A stretch of DNA of 64,000 nt from Anolis sagrei (Eukaryota; Chordata; Lepidosauria; Squamata; Anolidae): NCBI RefSeq assembly GCF_037176765.1, contig NC_090024.1, positions 59,316,861-59,380,860 on the forward strand, written 5' to 3'. Numbering within the stretch: position 1 is the stretch's first letter; every line of letters starts with the position of its first letter. Made by a program: the position numbers and the translations under genes. Shown one piece after another: positions 13,490 to 22,439 of the stretch. The notes below the pieces were generated by a model. It searched no databases. It was not told the origin of the DNA and saw nothing but the letters and a program-made list of their open reading frames with translations.

Positions 13490-16400
13490 GATATCCACAT
13501 TAATGAGGATGTTGGTCTTTGCATGGTGTCTGCAGTATGATGCTATCGTTCATGAGCACTAAAAGCATAGGTCTTTGTGTTTGCACACAGATATACGCAA
13601 ACAATAGTTATTGGTCCTAGCAATGCAGAAATAGAGTAAGAATTGAACACTTTACTCTTAAGGTCCTCAAGTGAGGATTCTTAACATCCTTCTGCAGAAA
13701 TTACCTTTACTGAGTATCATCTAGAGCAGTGGTTCCCATCCTGTGGTCCATGGACCACCAGTGGCCACAATAACTAAAATATACTCCGTGGCCTCACCGT
13801 TACTACACTGCTGCAACGAGAGCGACTGGTCTCTTGAAACCCTCTTATAGTTCTGAGGCTTATTAAATATGGTTTTCTGTGGGCAAGCAGATGGTGACTA
13901 CAGGATGGCATGTGTTGTGTATCAGAAACTAGTGTTGATGTGGTTTATCCAATGCAGTTTTCTGACTCAGCACCCCAAATAACCAAACCAAATCTAAAGT
14001 TGGCCAAAAACTGATTTGTAACCCTTTTGGTACTAATGATGAAGCGTGGTCCCTGGTCAAGTGGTCCCTGGTCAAAAAAGGTTGGGAACCACTGATCTAG
14101 AATTTTGGGAGTAACTATTTACAAACAAGCAGTTCCTTGTAGTTCCCCTTTTCAACAAGAAATATATTAATGAATTATATTACAGTTGGAGCCCCCAGTG
14201 GCACAGTGGGTTAAACCGCTGAGCTGCTGAGCTTGCTGATCGAAAGGTTGCATGTTTGAATCCGGGGAGCAGTGTGAGCTCCCCCTGTTAGCGCCAGCTT
14301 CTGCCAATCTAGCAGTTCGAAAACATTCAAATGTCAGTAGATCAATAGGTACCACTCCGGTGGGAAGGTAATGGCTCTCCATGCAGTCATGCCAGCCACA
14401 TGACCTTGGAAGTGTCTATGAACAATGCCGGCTCTTCAGCTTAGAAATGGAGATGAGCACCAACCCTGAGTCGGACATGACTGGACTTAATGTCAGGAGA
14501 AAACCTTTACCTTTACCCTATATTACAGTTGTGCATAGAAGTAGATAACCTAGCTCTTTTTGTTCTGTAGCTCTAACTCCTAAATTTAATGTTATAGTTT
14601 CATTAAATGTTGATAAATATGCCTTGGTTTACATGCTTACTAATGCTGAGCTTTGCTGTCTCAGGCTGTATTGACAGTGATATGAAAATGGCTTTTTGCA
14701 GCACAAACCTGTGGCTTTTTGGCATTCAGAGAGAAACTTATGGCTTGTAGCATTCATACAGTAAATATTTTAGTTAACTTAGGAGAAATGGGAAGGTTGG
14801 CTTTTAAAATTGAAGCCTTAATTATAGGTAAGCATTTGGGGTGAAAGGCTTCTGGTGCCATTATTGAGTTGCTGCCTGATCTGGTGACAAAATGCATTTC
14901 CACTTGGAACAAACAGCTGCAGATAAAGAATCAGGCATTTTCAGAGTTTTTCTCTGGCTCTTGGCTTGGGAAAAATATATTTTTTATCATGCTAATGAGC
15001 AATTCCTGCCTAATAGTTTTTCTCCACACTTCTAAGTGTTGTTGTCATTGGAAATAAAATGCATAATGGAGGGAGCTTTCAAGCATCTTCACTGTTTCCC
15101 TCATGGTTTGATAATTCAAATGTCTGTGTCACTGTAAGTTGCATTATGTTTTTTATTTTTTCCAAAAGTCAGCCAGTGGCCCAGGCTCCCAGGTTTGATC
15201 TTTTCTGATACTTTTTTGCTTGTTTTCTTGACATGCTTAGATATGCATTTAAAGCTTACAAATAAGAATAAGGGACAGCCTCAGCTGTAAATTTGGCCCT
15301 TATCAAAATTATTGTTCTTCCCAACCTGAATAAAATGACTATCTCGTTTGGGATCCTTTTTATGCATGGAGATTCATGGCAGTTCTTGAAACGCTGGTAT
15401 TTGCATGTTAATGTACAAGGTTTCTTGAGAAGTACCTGACAATGAATCCAGAAGCTTGTATTTCTTACTAGTTTGATAATTTTGTGAGTGTTTTAAAAAA
15501 TAACCATTGGTAGGTACTGTCAAGAAAGAAATACGAACTTTTATATGGCAAGATTATCATCATCACTTGGGACTATTGTAAATCCATGTGAATTAGTCAA
15601 AATCTTTTTGCAAGAAGCAAAAGCGAAATTGCATCTTTGAAGCCTGGCTGTGCAGTTGTATACCGAGAGGATGGGGAATAACATCAGAACAGGATACTAG
15701 CTGTAATTTTTAGTTACAAGACTGTGAGATGGATTGCTGGGGATTCATCTCTGTGGTTGTCAATGACCAAATTAGACCTCACAAATCTATCTTTTCAACT
15801 CGGCCTAACTCTAACTGAAATGTTTTTAAAGGTGCTACAGATTGTGGTGCTGAGGAATTAAATCACTCCTCATTGTGGAGGACTTATTGAAACAAGTCTT
15901 CCACAGGAGCCCTGGAGGATGTCTCTCCAGCTGCCTCTTCTCAGCATGCCCCATAAGCATCCCGGTCTGGAGCACCTCGGAAACCCTTTCATTGGTTGAA
16001 AAGGTGGACGATGGGTGACTTTGCAGAGCGTAGTTATTTCTTGCTTGATATTTTTCTGCTACATAAAATTACAAATACCTGTATAAGATTTTGATGTAAA
16101 CTCGAGCAGAAGGCATGATAAAGCACGAAATGCATCCAGTGATTAATCTTGGACTATTGTAGTAAGCATGAATTCTTCTTCCAATCTCTCTTTGCTCTTG
16201 GCTTAATACTATATGTCAATAACTGGATTCATAAACCTTTGGTGTGCGTAGCTACAATTGATCATCAGGACCCAATGGAGCCCCCCAGTGGCGCAATGGG
16301 TTAAACCCTTGTGCCGGCAGGACTGCTGACTGACAGGTTCGAATCCGGGCAGAGCAGATTGAGCTCCCTCTGTCAGCTATAGCTCACCATGCAGGGACAG

Positions 16401-18072
16401 GAGAGAAGCCTCTGACAAGGATGGTAAAAACATCCAACATCCAGGCATCCCCTGGGCAACGTCCTTGCAGATGGCAAGTTCTCTCACATCAGAAGCAACT
16501 TGCAGTTTCTCAAGCCACTCCTGACACAATATAAATAAATCAGGAACCTAGCACAGCTCTCTTGCCCTTTCCAAACAAATAATGCTTCAGTCTTGGTTAT
16601 GTCTGAAGTGAGGAACCAGGGTTACTGGCATGGTTTGGCCATGCCAGGGAACTGTGGTTCGATATATGAATGAAAGCTCCAAAGCCAACACAGAGTATGG
16701 GAGAGGCAAGGATGCAACATGGTCATTCTTGGTTCCATACACCGTACTAGAAAACATGGTCCAAAATGTTTTAATGTTCATTTGGGAGATGGCTATAGTG
16801 TGTTAGTTATAATGCTTTCTGCTGCTGTTTTTTCTGAATGTTAACTGTCTTTATAGCCATACCATACCACCTTCTTGTCATTGCTCCTCACCCCCCCCCC
16901 CCCGGCAATATGATTATTAACTTGCAAGAACCCTAATTAAGTTCCAAGTTCTAAATTTTGGGTCATAAATATGCCAATTTGAAATGAAGACCAGTACCTC
17001 ACCAGCATCTCCAGGCAGCTGCCCAGCTTTCAGGACCAATAGACATAAACGTGAAAAGAAGGCTGTCATGTTAGATATGTCTAATAAAGCAGAGGTGGGC
17101 ACCGTGGGAGGCTAGAGAGCCACCTTAGTCACCCCAAGAGCTTGAAGAGACATAACCCCCTCCAAAACACTCTGTTTGAGGCATAAAGGACATGGTTGGC
17201 ATATTTTTATCTTCTTCCTCTGGGCCTCTTTTAACAACAAGAATAAGTGGGACTCACATTCGATATTGTTTAGTTTTTTAGGCCAATACTGGGCCTAAAA
17301 GACTAATTTGATGAAAATGACCCTTATCTTTGCCTACCTAGAGCAGGGCTTCTTAATTTTTCCATTCACAACCCCTTTCAGCCTGAAAATATGTTACATG
17401 CCCCAGGTATGTAGGTATATAAAACAGGTATAAAAATTGAAACATCGCTGGTAATAAACCAGCATTTGTGAGGCTTGCTATAAACAGGCTGATTTTTCTT
17501 TTTTATGAAATACAGCTGGAGCATCTTTTGCAGAGTCCACTGTAAACTCTGCACAACACATTCATGTAAATGTCTACAACAGCTACTAAGTGGTGTTTAG
17601 AAAACGTTTTTTGTTGCCAAATTTTTTGGGAAGGCAACATTGAGCTAATGGAAATCCATTTGGGGTCGGGTTTATGTAGTGGCATAGATTACATGTCTCC
17701 TCAATATAAGACATTTCAATTTTTTACCATTATCCTCTCTCTTGTTTATTTTTCCTTACATTTACAGCATTATAAAACTACTCTCTTTGCAGTTTATCTC
17801 AGTTGGATCAAAGTAATAAGTAGGATGATCTGTAGGAATACAGGGATGACATAGATACATTGACTCTAATGACCAGTGTTTCTAGAACATAAAGCATCTG
17901 AAATATTTATTGAATGAGATATATATGTATTTTTTTCATAATTAAGACACTCTCCTTTTTCCATTTCAGGTGGTTCCATCAAGGTCCTAATCCCTACACT
18001 GGTGCACAAGACTGGATTTATACTGGGAACTACTGGGACAGGAACTACTTTAACTTGCCTGACATTTATTAA
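258..18072 (+). CDS. OSBPL1A: Oxysterol-binding protein-related protein 1 (OSBPL1A), C-terminal part, six coding exons
   Basis: Seen: six exons (258-347, 2432-2558, 6303-6419, 10340-10463, 11399-11489, 17970-18072) with AG/GT borders and matching phases join into 217 codons ending in TAA. The product holds the end of the OSBP-related (ORD) sterol-binding fold, with landmarks KKKLCALYGKWTECLY, ESVIPKTDCRLRPDIR, a charged helix EEKKRLEEKQRAARK and the terminal WFHQGPNPYTGAQDWIY...NLPDIY. Known for the family: ORP1 binds cholesterol and phosphoinositides and works at endoplasmic reticulum-late endosome contacts with Rab7 and VAP; the long form has ankyrin and PH domains, which would lie left of this window, as would the EQVSHHPP motif. 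The close paralogue OSBPL2 shares this tail, but the CABYR and TTC39C neighbours favour OSBPL1A. The gene faces CABYR tail to tail. Nothing looks broken. Confidence 0.93.
866..1955 (+). mobile_element. L1 LINE, 3' part of ORF2 and 3' end
   Basis: The + strand reads like the C-terminus of an L1 ORF2, for example NIINKNNNEKCWRGCQETGT followed by YMHMWWDCKYVKDFW, with stops and an A-rich end. It is flanked by a 24-bp direct repeat (842-865 and 1956-1979, about two mismatches) that marks target-primed insertion of a 5'-truncated copy. A Bov-B fragment sits inside it. Confidence 0.8.
1609..1918 (-). mobile_element. RTE/Bov-B LINE 3' fragment
   Basis: On the - strand it encodes the typical Bov-B ORF end, HIMRRQESLEKTIMLGKVEG then KRKRGRPRARWMDGI and VTADRELWRGLVHEVTKSRR. 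It lies inside the L1 copy, so it inserted later. The reading frame is open across about 70 residues, suggesting a fairly young fragment. Confidence 0.82.
2432..2558 (+). CDS. OSBPL1A: OSBPL1A coding exon 2 of 6 in window
   Basis: The 127-bp exon starts after TTGGGGACAG and ends AAGCAG/GTACTT. One entering base completes Ser; it ends in phase 0. It encodes KKKLCALYGKWTECLYSSDL and a lysine-rich stretch EAYKKNDKKNTDEKKNNKQ. The upstream ATG at 2409 in the same frame is intronic and is not a start. Confidence 0.92.
2925..3105 (+). repeat. LINE 3' end, L2/CR1-like tail
   Basis: Contains the recurrent tail motif with CCACCCTGAGTCCCCTTGGG, a GGGTGGGTTACAAA stretch and a short TTATTATT end. The same tail recurs on either strand at 19.8, 21.9, 32.4, 38.6, 39.3, 58.3 and 63.6 kb. 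Confidence 0.6.
3785..4030 (+). mobile_element. tRNA-derived SINE, CTCCTGACACG-tail family
   Basis: Head with pol III A-box region (GGGGCAATTGGTTAAAC) and B box (GGTTCGAATCC), then the body AACATGAGAGAAACCTTCCA, CCAATTATCTCACACCAGAA and the tail CAAGTCGCTCCTGACACG with poly-A. Compared with other copies in the window it lacks about 20 bp between the A and B boxes. Confidence 0.8.
4456..4608 (+). mobile_element. Sauria-type SINE, 3' half
   Basis: Carries only the 3' part: GGCACTCCATGCAGTCATGC, TTAGAAATGGAGATGAGCAC, the Bov-B-like AGAGTCAGACATGACTAGAC and TTTACCTTTA end. The tRNA-derived head is missing. Confidence 0.78.
5500..5662 (-). mobile_element. CR1 LINE 3' end
   Basis: Begins with the CR1 terminal octamer repeat in reverse (AATCATAGAATCATAGAG) followed by TTGGAAGAGACCTCGTGGGC. 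The - strand encodes the end of the CR1 ORF2, [20 protein letters not shown]. The 5' part is absent. Confidence 0.85.
5810..6165 (+). mobile_element. TA-flanked short DNA transposon, pogo/Tigger-like MITE
   Basis: Terminal inverted repeats CAGGCAATCTCCAAGTTACA and (reverse strand) CAGGCAGTCCCCGAGCTACA are each bounded by TA, as for Tc1/mariner/pogo insertions. No transposase is encoded. A second member lies at 34917-35355. The assignment to pogo/Tigger rests on resemblance of the ends only. Confidence 0.65.
6303..6419 (+). CDS. OSBPL1A: OSBPL1A coding exon 3 of 6 in window
   Basis: A 117-bp phase-0 exon between CTCCTTTTAG and GTGAAG. It encodes 39 residues, from TGSSEEPDEIPLPNSESVCV to IPGSILLWKIVPRPSNSTE, matching the ORP1 segment just before MYNF. 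It has no ATG-started frame, so it was recognised only from the expected ORP1 protein and its splice sites. Confidence 0.9.
6852..7684. mobile_element. Non-autonomous hAT element interrupted by a SINE
   Basis: Inverted ends CAGTGGTTCCCAAGC and GGTTGGGAACCACTG, with imperfect 8-bp flanks (CTCTAAAT / CTCTAGTT). The interior includes ACCAGGGACCAC-type subterminal repeats and matches the shorter copy at 13727-14094. A Bov-B-tailed SINE splits it. Confidence 0.75.
7096..7368 (+). mobile_element. Sauria-type SINE inside a hAT element
   Basis: Starts in the head region (AGCTGCTGAATTTGCTGACG, B box GGTTCGAATCTGG), continues through GGAAGGTAACGGCACTCC and ends GAAACTTTTACCTTTA. The first about 35 bp of the head are missing. 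A duplicated stretch of about 40 bp flanks it (see findings). Confidence 0.8.
8310..9960 (+). mobile_element. Mariner transposon, decayed, with nested element
   Basis: TA-flanked ends (TA at 8308-8309 and 9961-9962) with matching inverted repeats that share AAAGATTTCCCCTGAC. The N-terminal transposase part is at 8472-8672 (YRAVLKFLYLKGHTLKETFD then VYGDDSPSHDVVKIW, helix-turn-helix region). The C-terminal part near 9620-9775 keeps a catalytic-core tail like HPPYSPDLTPSDSHFF. The middle is degenerate and replaced by a second element. Not functional. Confidence 0.85.
8976..9548. mobile_element. Fold-back mariner derivative nested in the outer mariner
   Basis: TA-flanked, with long inverted arms: 8976-9215 is repeated in reverse at about 9305-9548, around a roughly 90-bp centre. 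Each arm begins TGAGGTTGAATGAAAAGTAA or close to it. The left arm and centre read IIEFLTAEGVTPKEIHQRMQ then TVYDNCVDVSTVRRW, the DNA-binding N-terminus of a mariner transposase of another lineage than the outer one. Confidence 0.85.
10340..10463 (+). CDS. OSBPL1A: OSBPL1A coding exon 4 of 6 in window
   Basis: The 124-bp exon follows TTTGCATTTCCAG and ends GACATAG/GTAATT in phase 1. It encodes MYNFTTFAMALNELDPEMES then VIPKTDCRLRPDIRAMENGD, a highly conserved ORD stretch. The last G joins AT of the next exon to give Asp. Confidence 0.93.
10797..11085 (-). repeat. Unclassified interspersed retroelement fragment (GAAACGTCAGGAGAGAATG-type)
   Basis: The - strand carries the signature GATGCCTGCCATAGATGTGG / GTGAAACATCAGGAGAGAAT and the ending GCCATGAAAGCCTTTGAC. 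Related pieces are at 20218-20400, 61225-61400 and 63508-63604. The family is common in reptiles, but I cannot place its class from the sequence. Confidence 0.6.
11180..11315 (+). repeat. Inverted partner of the preceding repeat
   Basis: The sequence GCTTTGAAGCTACAAGGCCA to AATGCTAATCAAGGTGG is the reverse complement of 10995-11075, so two partial copies meet head to head around a roughly 100-bp centre. Confidence 0.6.
11399..11489 (+). CDS. OSBPL1A: OSBPL1A coding exon 5 of 6 in window
   Basis: The 91-bp exon follows TTGTTAATAG and ends ACAAG/GTCAGT. Two entering bases complete Asp, two leaving bases (AG) complete Arg with the next exon. It encodes VASEEKKRLEEKQRAARKNR and SKSEEDWTTR, a charged helix near the ORP1 C-terminus. 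Confidence 0.92.
11932..11967. repeat. Short perfect hairpin
   Basis: Two 15-bp arms (GTATCAGTTTAGATA and its exact complement) flank the 6-base loop CATGAT, immediately before a SINE insertion. Confidence 0.8.
11970..12293 (+). mobile_element. Sauria-type SINE, nearly full length
   Basis: tRNA-like head (CCCCAGTGGCGCTGCGGGTT, B box GGTTCAAATCCGG), body GGTAACGGCGCTCCATTCAG and Bov-B-like tail CAGAGTCGGACATGACTAGA followed by CTTAATGTCAAGGCGAAACC. Confidence 0.88.
13415..13490. repeat. Poly-C run and (ATCT)n microsatellite
   Basis: An eleven-base C run is followed at 13440-13489 by about twelve ATCT units. Confidence 0.95.
13727..14094. mobile_element. Non-autonomous hAT element, complete
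   Basis: Inverted ends CAGTGGTTCCCATCCTG and AGGTTGGGAACCACTG with 8-bp flanks ATCTAGAG / ATCTAGAA. It is a shorter, SINE-free member of the family at 6852-7684 and shows what that copy looked like before interruption. Confidence 0.88.
14188..14515 (+). mobile_element. Sauria-type SINE, full length
   Basis: Full head GGAGCCCCCAGTGGCACAGT, TGGGTTAAACCGC, B-box region, body and tail TCGGACATGACTGGACTTAA then ACCTTTACCTTTA. Flanked by a perfect 13-bp target duplication TATATTACAGTTG (14176-14188 and 14519-14531). Confidence 0.92.
16276..16540 (+). mobile_element. tRNA-derived SINE, CTCCTGACACA-tail family, full length
   Basis: Head AGTGGCGCAATGGGTTAAAC, B box GGTTCGAATCCGG, body GACAGGAGAGAAGCCTCTGA, CCTGGGCAACGTCCTTGCAG and tail AAGCCACTCCTGACACAAT. 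Flanks share ATCAGGA, a likely target duplication. Confidence 0.88.
17344..17481. mobile_element. hAT/Charlie-like fragment
   Basis: Starts CAGGGCTTCTTAATTTTTCC and contains CAACCCCTTTCAGCCTG and CCCCAGGTATGTAGGTATAT, as in an old amniote Charlie-like family. Only one end is preserved. Confidence 0.55.
17970..18072 (+). CDS. OSBPL1A: OSBPL1A terminal coding exon
   Basis: Follows TTTTTCCATTTCAG. The first G completes Arg, then WFHQGPNPYTGAQDWIYTGN and YWDRNYFNLPDIY, ending at TAA 18070-18072. This is the invariant C-terminus of the ORP1/ORP2 subfamily. Confidence 0.95.
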
Positions 18073-18605
18073 ATTACATTGGAAAGTTTGAGGCTAACAC
18101 AAATAAGTCTTAATCAGTTTTCAGTGTTTTCCTTTGTTCCTATGCTCCTAGAAAAAAAAACTGACAAGTTTTAACTTGAATGTACTATTATGCAGCTTCT
18201 GCAGCAACTATGGTAGCAGAAGATTGTTGTTGGGGGAGTTTTTGTCATACTCCCTATATAATTATACTATGCATACGTATACATGTTACTGTTATTCGTA
18301 AGGGGTAGAGAAGGTGCTGCCTATATTTGCTGAAGAAGCTGATGCATCTAATACTCAGCTCTAGGTCAAATGGAAAAGAGGGCACCTTTGGGTTTTCTGT
18401 CTCTTTTTGGTCAGTGATAGCTATGCTGGCATAATGGAAACACAAGACCTCTGACGAGACAGAAATATCAAAAGCACACTCCTGAAATGCAATACTACTA
18501 TGGCTTAAAGCCAGAGAAGGGCATGCCACTTCTTGAGAAGAATTACCTTTCGGAAGGAATGTTTCATTACTTCATAAAATACTGGATTACGGATAGCGAG
18601 TACAA

Positions 18606-18611
18606 AATAAA
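18606..18611 (+). terminator. Proximal polyadenylation signal, OSBPL1A
   Basis: AATAAA 534 bases after the stop codon, in ACAAAATAAAGTTACTG. Confidence 0.45.
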
Positions 18612-19173
18612 GTTACTGTCATTGCACTAGTGTATTCCCCTATCTATCAACAGATACTACATAGGACTAGCAGACAAGCTTACTCAGCAGTGATGATTCC
18701 ATGTTTAGTGCAGTGTTTTAACATTTCTCTTTTGACATTTCATTACTACCACGCTCATATCTTTAAGGAAATAAGAGCCATTTAGATCTTTGAAACTTTG
18801 ATTTGAACTGAGACGAAGTATTTTTTTAAAAATCTGCAATGCACTTGAGAGGTGCTCAACATTATCAGAAGCGAGGGAGGTTGGATGATCTTCAGCAAAA
18901 GGAAAGGATACGTCAAATGTACCTGGGCATTTGCAGTCAGAAGCACCCCCCCCCCCCCAAAAAAAGAGATGTGTGTGCATTTTAAAGCCAGTAAGACAGC
19001 TCTGCGACTATTGTACACAGTGGAATTTGCCCCTTTGTTTGGGGTGCATTAATATGTATGGGATTATATATTTGTATAAAATGGAGTACATAAATTCTAG
19101 AGGGCCTGATGCTCTTGTACTGTATTAAATTAATTGATGTTTGGAAGTATAGTGAATTATTTAATTGCTATTA

Positions 19174-19179
19174 AATAAA
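19174..19179 (+). terminator. Distal polyadenylation signal, OSBPL1A
   Basis: AATAAA followed within 25 bases by a GT-rich stretch (CTGTCTTGTGGCTG), the usual layout of a strong cleavage site. Confidence 0.6.
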
Positions 19180-19796
19180 GGCTTTAAACTGTCTTGTGGC
19201 TGATGGCATTTCACTGCTTGTCCTCAGGCGGAGGTCTCATAACTGTGTAGCTTCTTCAACCTGGTGTCCTCCAGGTGTATTAAGCTACAGCTCTTATCAT
19301 CCCCAAGCAGAAAGGCTGCTTTGAGCAGCCTATTGGGTTTTTTTAATCCTGCCTGCAAGTTAATACATTATAAGAGAATGGTTAAACTGTATTCAGCTTT
19401 TTATGTCACAATGGGTGTTTGTCTCCTCGTGCATTCTGTTGGTGTGTATAAGCCACAAGGCTTACAATTTAGTGGATGTAGGGTATCTTAAAATTGAGGA
19501 CTGTATCTAGTCAAATTAAGAAGTCATCCTGATTTTGGTTCTCTACTACTTGGCTACTAATCCCATGGTCTATAAATCGAAATCACACAAATGAAACTCT
19601 TAGATTCAGATCACTTGCATTGTTTTATTTGCTTGTACTAGTTAATATTTTAATTAAAGATGCAGGTTTCCATTCTGGGGTGAAATGTTGGGCAGCAGTA
19701 CTTCTTCTCAATCTGGGAAGGGAAAAAAAGCAACTCTGTGAAAGGCAATTTCATCCTTGAAAATAGTGGTGGGAATTGTGCAGCAATCCAGAAATG

Positions 19797-19925
19797 GATG
19801 ATGATGATGATATTATTATTATTATTATTATTATTATTATCATTATTATCAACAACAACAACACTTTATGTGTATTCCACCCTAGCTCCCCGAGGGGACT
19901 CAGAGCAGATACACCTGGAAAATGG
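19797..19925 (-). repeat. ATT-rich microsatellite joined to a LINE 3' tail
   Basis: (ATG)n and (ATT)n at 19797-19863, then in reverse the tail motif with CCCCGAGGGGACTCAGAGCA. The trinucleotide run is the A-rich end of the inserted element. Confidence 0.6.
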
Positions 19926-20217
19926 CTGCTAAGTCCCAGCATTTAGAAAAGTGCTACACAGAATGGACAAGGGCCAGTCCCAAAGCCATTAGAAATTGTT
20001 CCAGTCCCTTTCAAGTTTTCAGGAAGCAAAGAAATCTTTGTAACCAATGAGCAGGGATATTATATTGGCCCACACTAGGCTGGAAATGCCTGTATGAATC
20101 CCAGCTCTGCTTATAATTTATGACTTATAATAATAACAAATACAGGTTTCTCTCATGTGATCCACCTCTTGCAAAAGAATATAGAAACCCACTGTGTTCT
20201 GCATCGAACTATCTAGC

Positions 20218-20400
20218 CCAGTGGGTTGCTGTGAGTTTTCCGGGCTGTATGGCCATGTTCCAGAAGCATTCTCTCCTGATGTTTCACCCACATCCTATGT
20301 CAGGTATCCTTAGAGGTTGTGAGGTTTGTTGGAAACAAGGCAAATGTATTTGTGGAATGTCCAGGGTGGGAGAAAGACGAGTGCTATCGAACCTGACAGC
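20218..20400 (-). repeat. Unclassified retroelement fragment (GAAACATCAGGAGAGAATG-type)
   Basis: Same family as 10797-11085: in reverse it carries GGAGAGAATGCTTCTGGAAC and ATGGCCATACAGCCCGG. Confidence 0.6.
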
Positions 20401-21719
20401 AGTTTTCCAATGGATTGTTCATACTGTATATTATTTTCTCTACTGCCTTAGCACTGCCAATTTAGCAATTGGGCAGTTGACTCCCAATTTGAAAAACATG
20501 TCACCTGTGACGTAGTTGGAGTTTCCAATTGTGCATCCAATACTCAAGTGCTACCTCAGACTTAGATGTCACAACATTAAAAAGTGAAGTAACACAGCAG
20601 CACTTTTTAGCATCAAAAAGTGAAGTAACACAACAGAAGATTAATGCACGACGATATAACCCATTTTAAATAGGAGCGAAGAACCTTTACCTCCCTCACA
20701 GATTATATTGGATCACATTTCCTATCTTTGTTGCTGGGACTGAATGGAGATAGAATCCAACATCTGGAGAGCCACAGGATTCTCGCCCCTGCATTAAAGC
20801 ATTTTTAAAGGTATCCCGAAATAAAGCTTCCTGAATGTTACATAATTAAATGTAAGAAAACTTTTTGTGGCAAATACCATATTTCCAACTATAAGTAGAT
20901 TCCCACCACGAGCTGAAGAGAGAGCTGATGCATACCAGCTTTAGGGGAAGCATTTTTATATAAAAATAATGAAGCGAGAGGAGAGAACTTTGAAATGTAC
21001 ACAAGCAAATTAGATAGGATTTGTTAATACAGCCAAGGCAAGATTTTACAGCTTGTTAACATTAGTTTCCATTGACTGGCTTCAGCATAGAATTTAGCTA
21101 CAATTCTCAGTAAGTCTAAAAAGTATGCCCTAGTTTAAGTTTTTTAAAAATCTTCTACTTTTATCTTTCACTGGCAGCAAGAAATATGAATCTGTTCTAA
21201 AGTACCTATCCATTAATATTACAATATTAAAATTCTGTGCCTCTTCATTGTAATTCTAACCCACAGTGTTCTTGGGCAATGCAAACCAAAGAAGTAAGTG
21301 CCAAAAGGTCTAGGAAGATGTGTAAAACTGAAATCTGCCTCTCAGAAACCAACTCTGCTCTAAAATAAATCATTGGAACATCTTTAGCCATTATTAAATA
21401 CTTCTCATCTTTTAGGAATGCCAGCTGGAATCCTATTGGGAAATTGCAAATAAATGGCATACAGTTACAAGCCCTTAGAGACTGTGAAAGTGTCCCAAAC
21501 CCTACTTACCAGTAAGCAGCCACTGGAATTGATGGGAATCCATTCCCTTGTTGATTGAGATGTGGCTGCTCAATTCCAGAGCATAAGGTGAATTTGCAAC
21601 AGGTCCTTTTTCTGCCAGTTGCATTAGAGATCATTTATGGATGGTGGGAATGTTTGGCAATTGTCTCTCCACTGACAGGAGAACAGATCCCCTTGGACCT
21701 CGGCTTACTAATACAAGCA

Positions 21720-21734
21720 TGGGGGGGGGGGGGG
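21720..21734. repeat. Poly-G run
   Basis: An uninterrupted run of about 14 G. Its length is likely to be unreliable in assemblies. Confidence 0.9.
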
Positions 21735-21849
21735 AGATTCTGACTCAAATCCACTATGTAGTACCATAATTAAGTTGTTTTCAATAACTCCAAATTAGAA
21801 TGGTCAACAAGCGTTCATGAAAGTAGTTGTTGACAATATTACAGGGGCA

Positions 21850-21991
21850 AAGAGTTGGCAATATACATACTCATTATCTATGTATTTGGATTGTTGTTTA
21901 CATGATTTTAATATGTTGTAAGCCACTTTGGGTCCTGTGAGGTAGAAAAGCAGGATATATATAAATAATAATAATAATAATAATAATAATT
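21850..21991 (+). repeat. LINE 3' tail with (ATA)n
   Basis: GTTGTAAGCCACTTTGGGTC, GGTAGAAAAGCAGGATATAT then a (ATA)n run of about 27 bases: an L2/CR1-like 3' end. Confidence 0.6.
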
Positions 21992-22439
21992 ACCTCAGCT
22001 AGCAATTTTATGTACTTGGAAACAGATGGATGCACACGGAAGTTATATGTCATCTTATGGTTAAGATACCCACCATTTGGCAGTACTTTCCCATGGTGGT
22101 GGGATTGTGTGCTCCTCCACAAGTCAAGAAGCCATGTTGACTGCAACAGTGCTGCTAGGGTCTCCCATTTCAGACAGAAATTTGCTGAAGATCAAACTCA
22201 ATGTGCCAAATAGTTACTGGGCAGCACAGATCTCTCAGATAACAACAAAGACACCACAGATAATGCTTGGTAATACTACACGGAAAGAAACATTGCAATT
22301 CTTTTCTAAAGATCTTTTACCATGAAAAGCTTATGATGAGACTATCCAAAATAAAATATAATAGAGTGTCAAAACATGAAATTCCTAAGTCATGGCACAG
22401 CAGAGGACAACCATGAGTAGCACTGAAGCTAGTGAAGCA

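Larger units (their letters stand above)
11490..17969 (+). other. Last OSBPL1A intron, 6.5 kb
   Basis: Holds four SINE/hAT insertions, a tetranucleotide repeat and a hAT/Charlie-like fragment, listed separately. The stretch 14535-16270 is free of recognisable repeats and may be unique intronic sequence; no exon or RNA gene is seen in it. 12300-13410 likewise shows nothing. Confidence 0.6.
18073..19195 (+). other. OSBPL1A: OSBPL1A 3' UTR (probable extent)
   Basis: Unique sequence from the stop codon to just past the AATAAA at 19174-19179. A nearer AATAAA is at 18606-18611, so two 3' ends are possible. A 15-base C run lies at 18944-18958. The extent is inferred from the signals, not from transcripts. 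Confidence 0.6.

Noticed and set aside
13440-13490. Regular short repeats as a possible array
   Set aside because: A plain ATCT microsatellite; no spacers, so not a CRISPR-like array.
14188-14260. tRNA-like head with A and B boxes
   Set aside because: Belongs to a SINE with body, Bov-B-like tail and target duplication; not a tRNA gene. The same holds for the other SINE heads.
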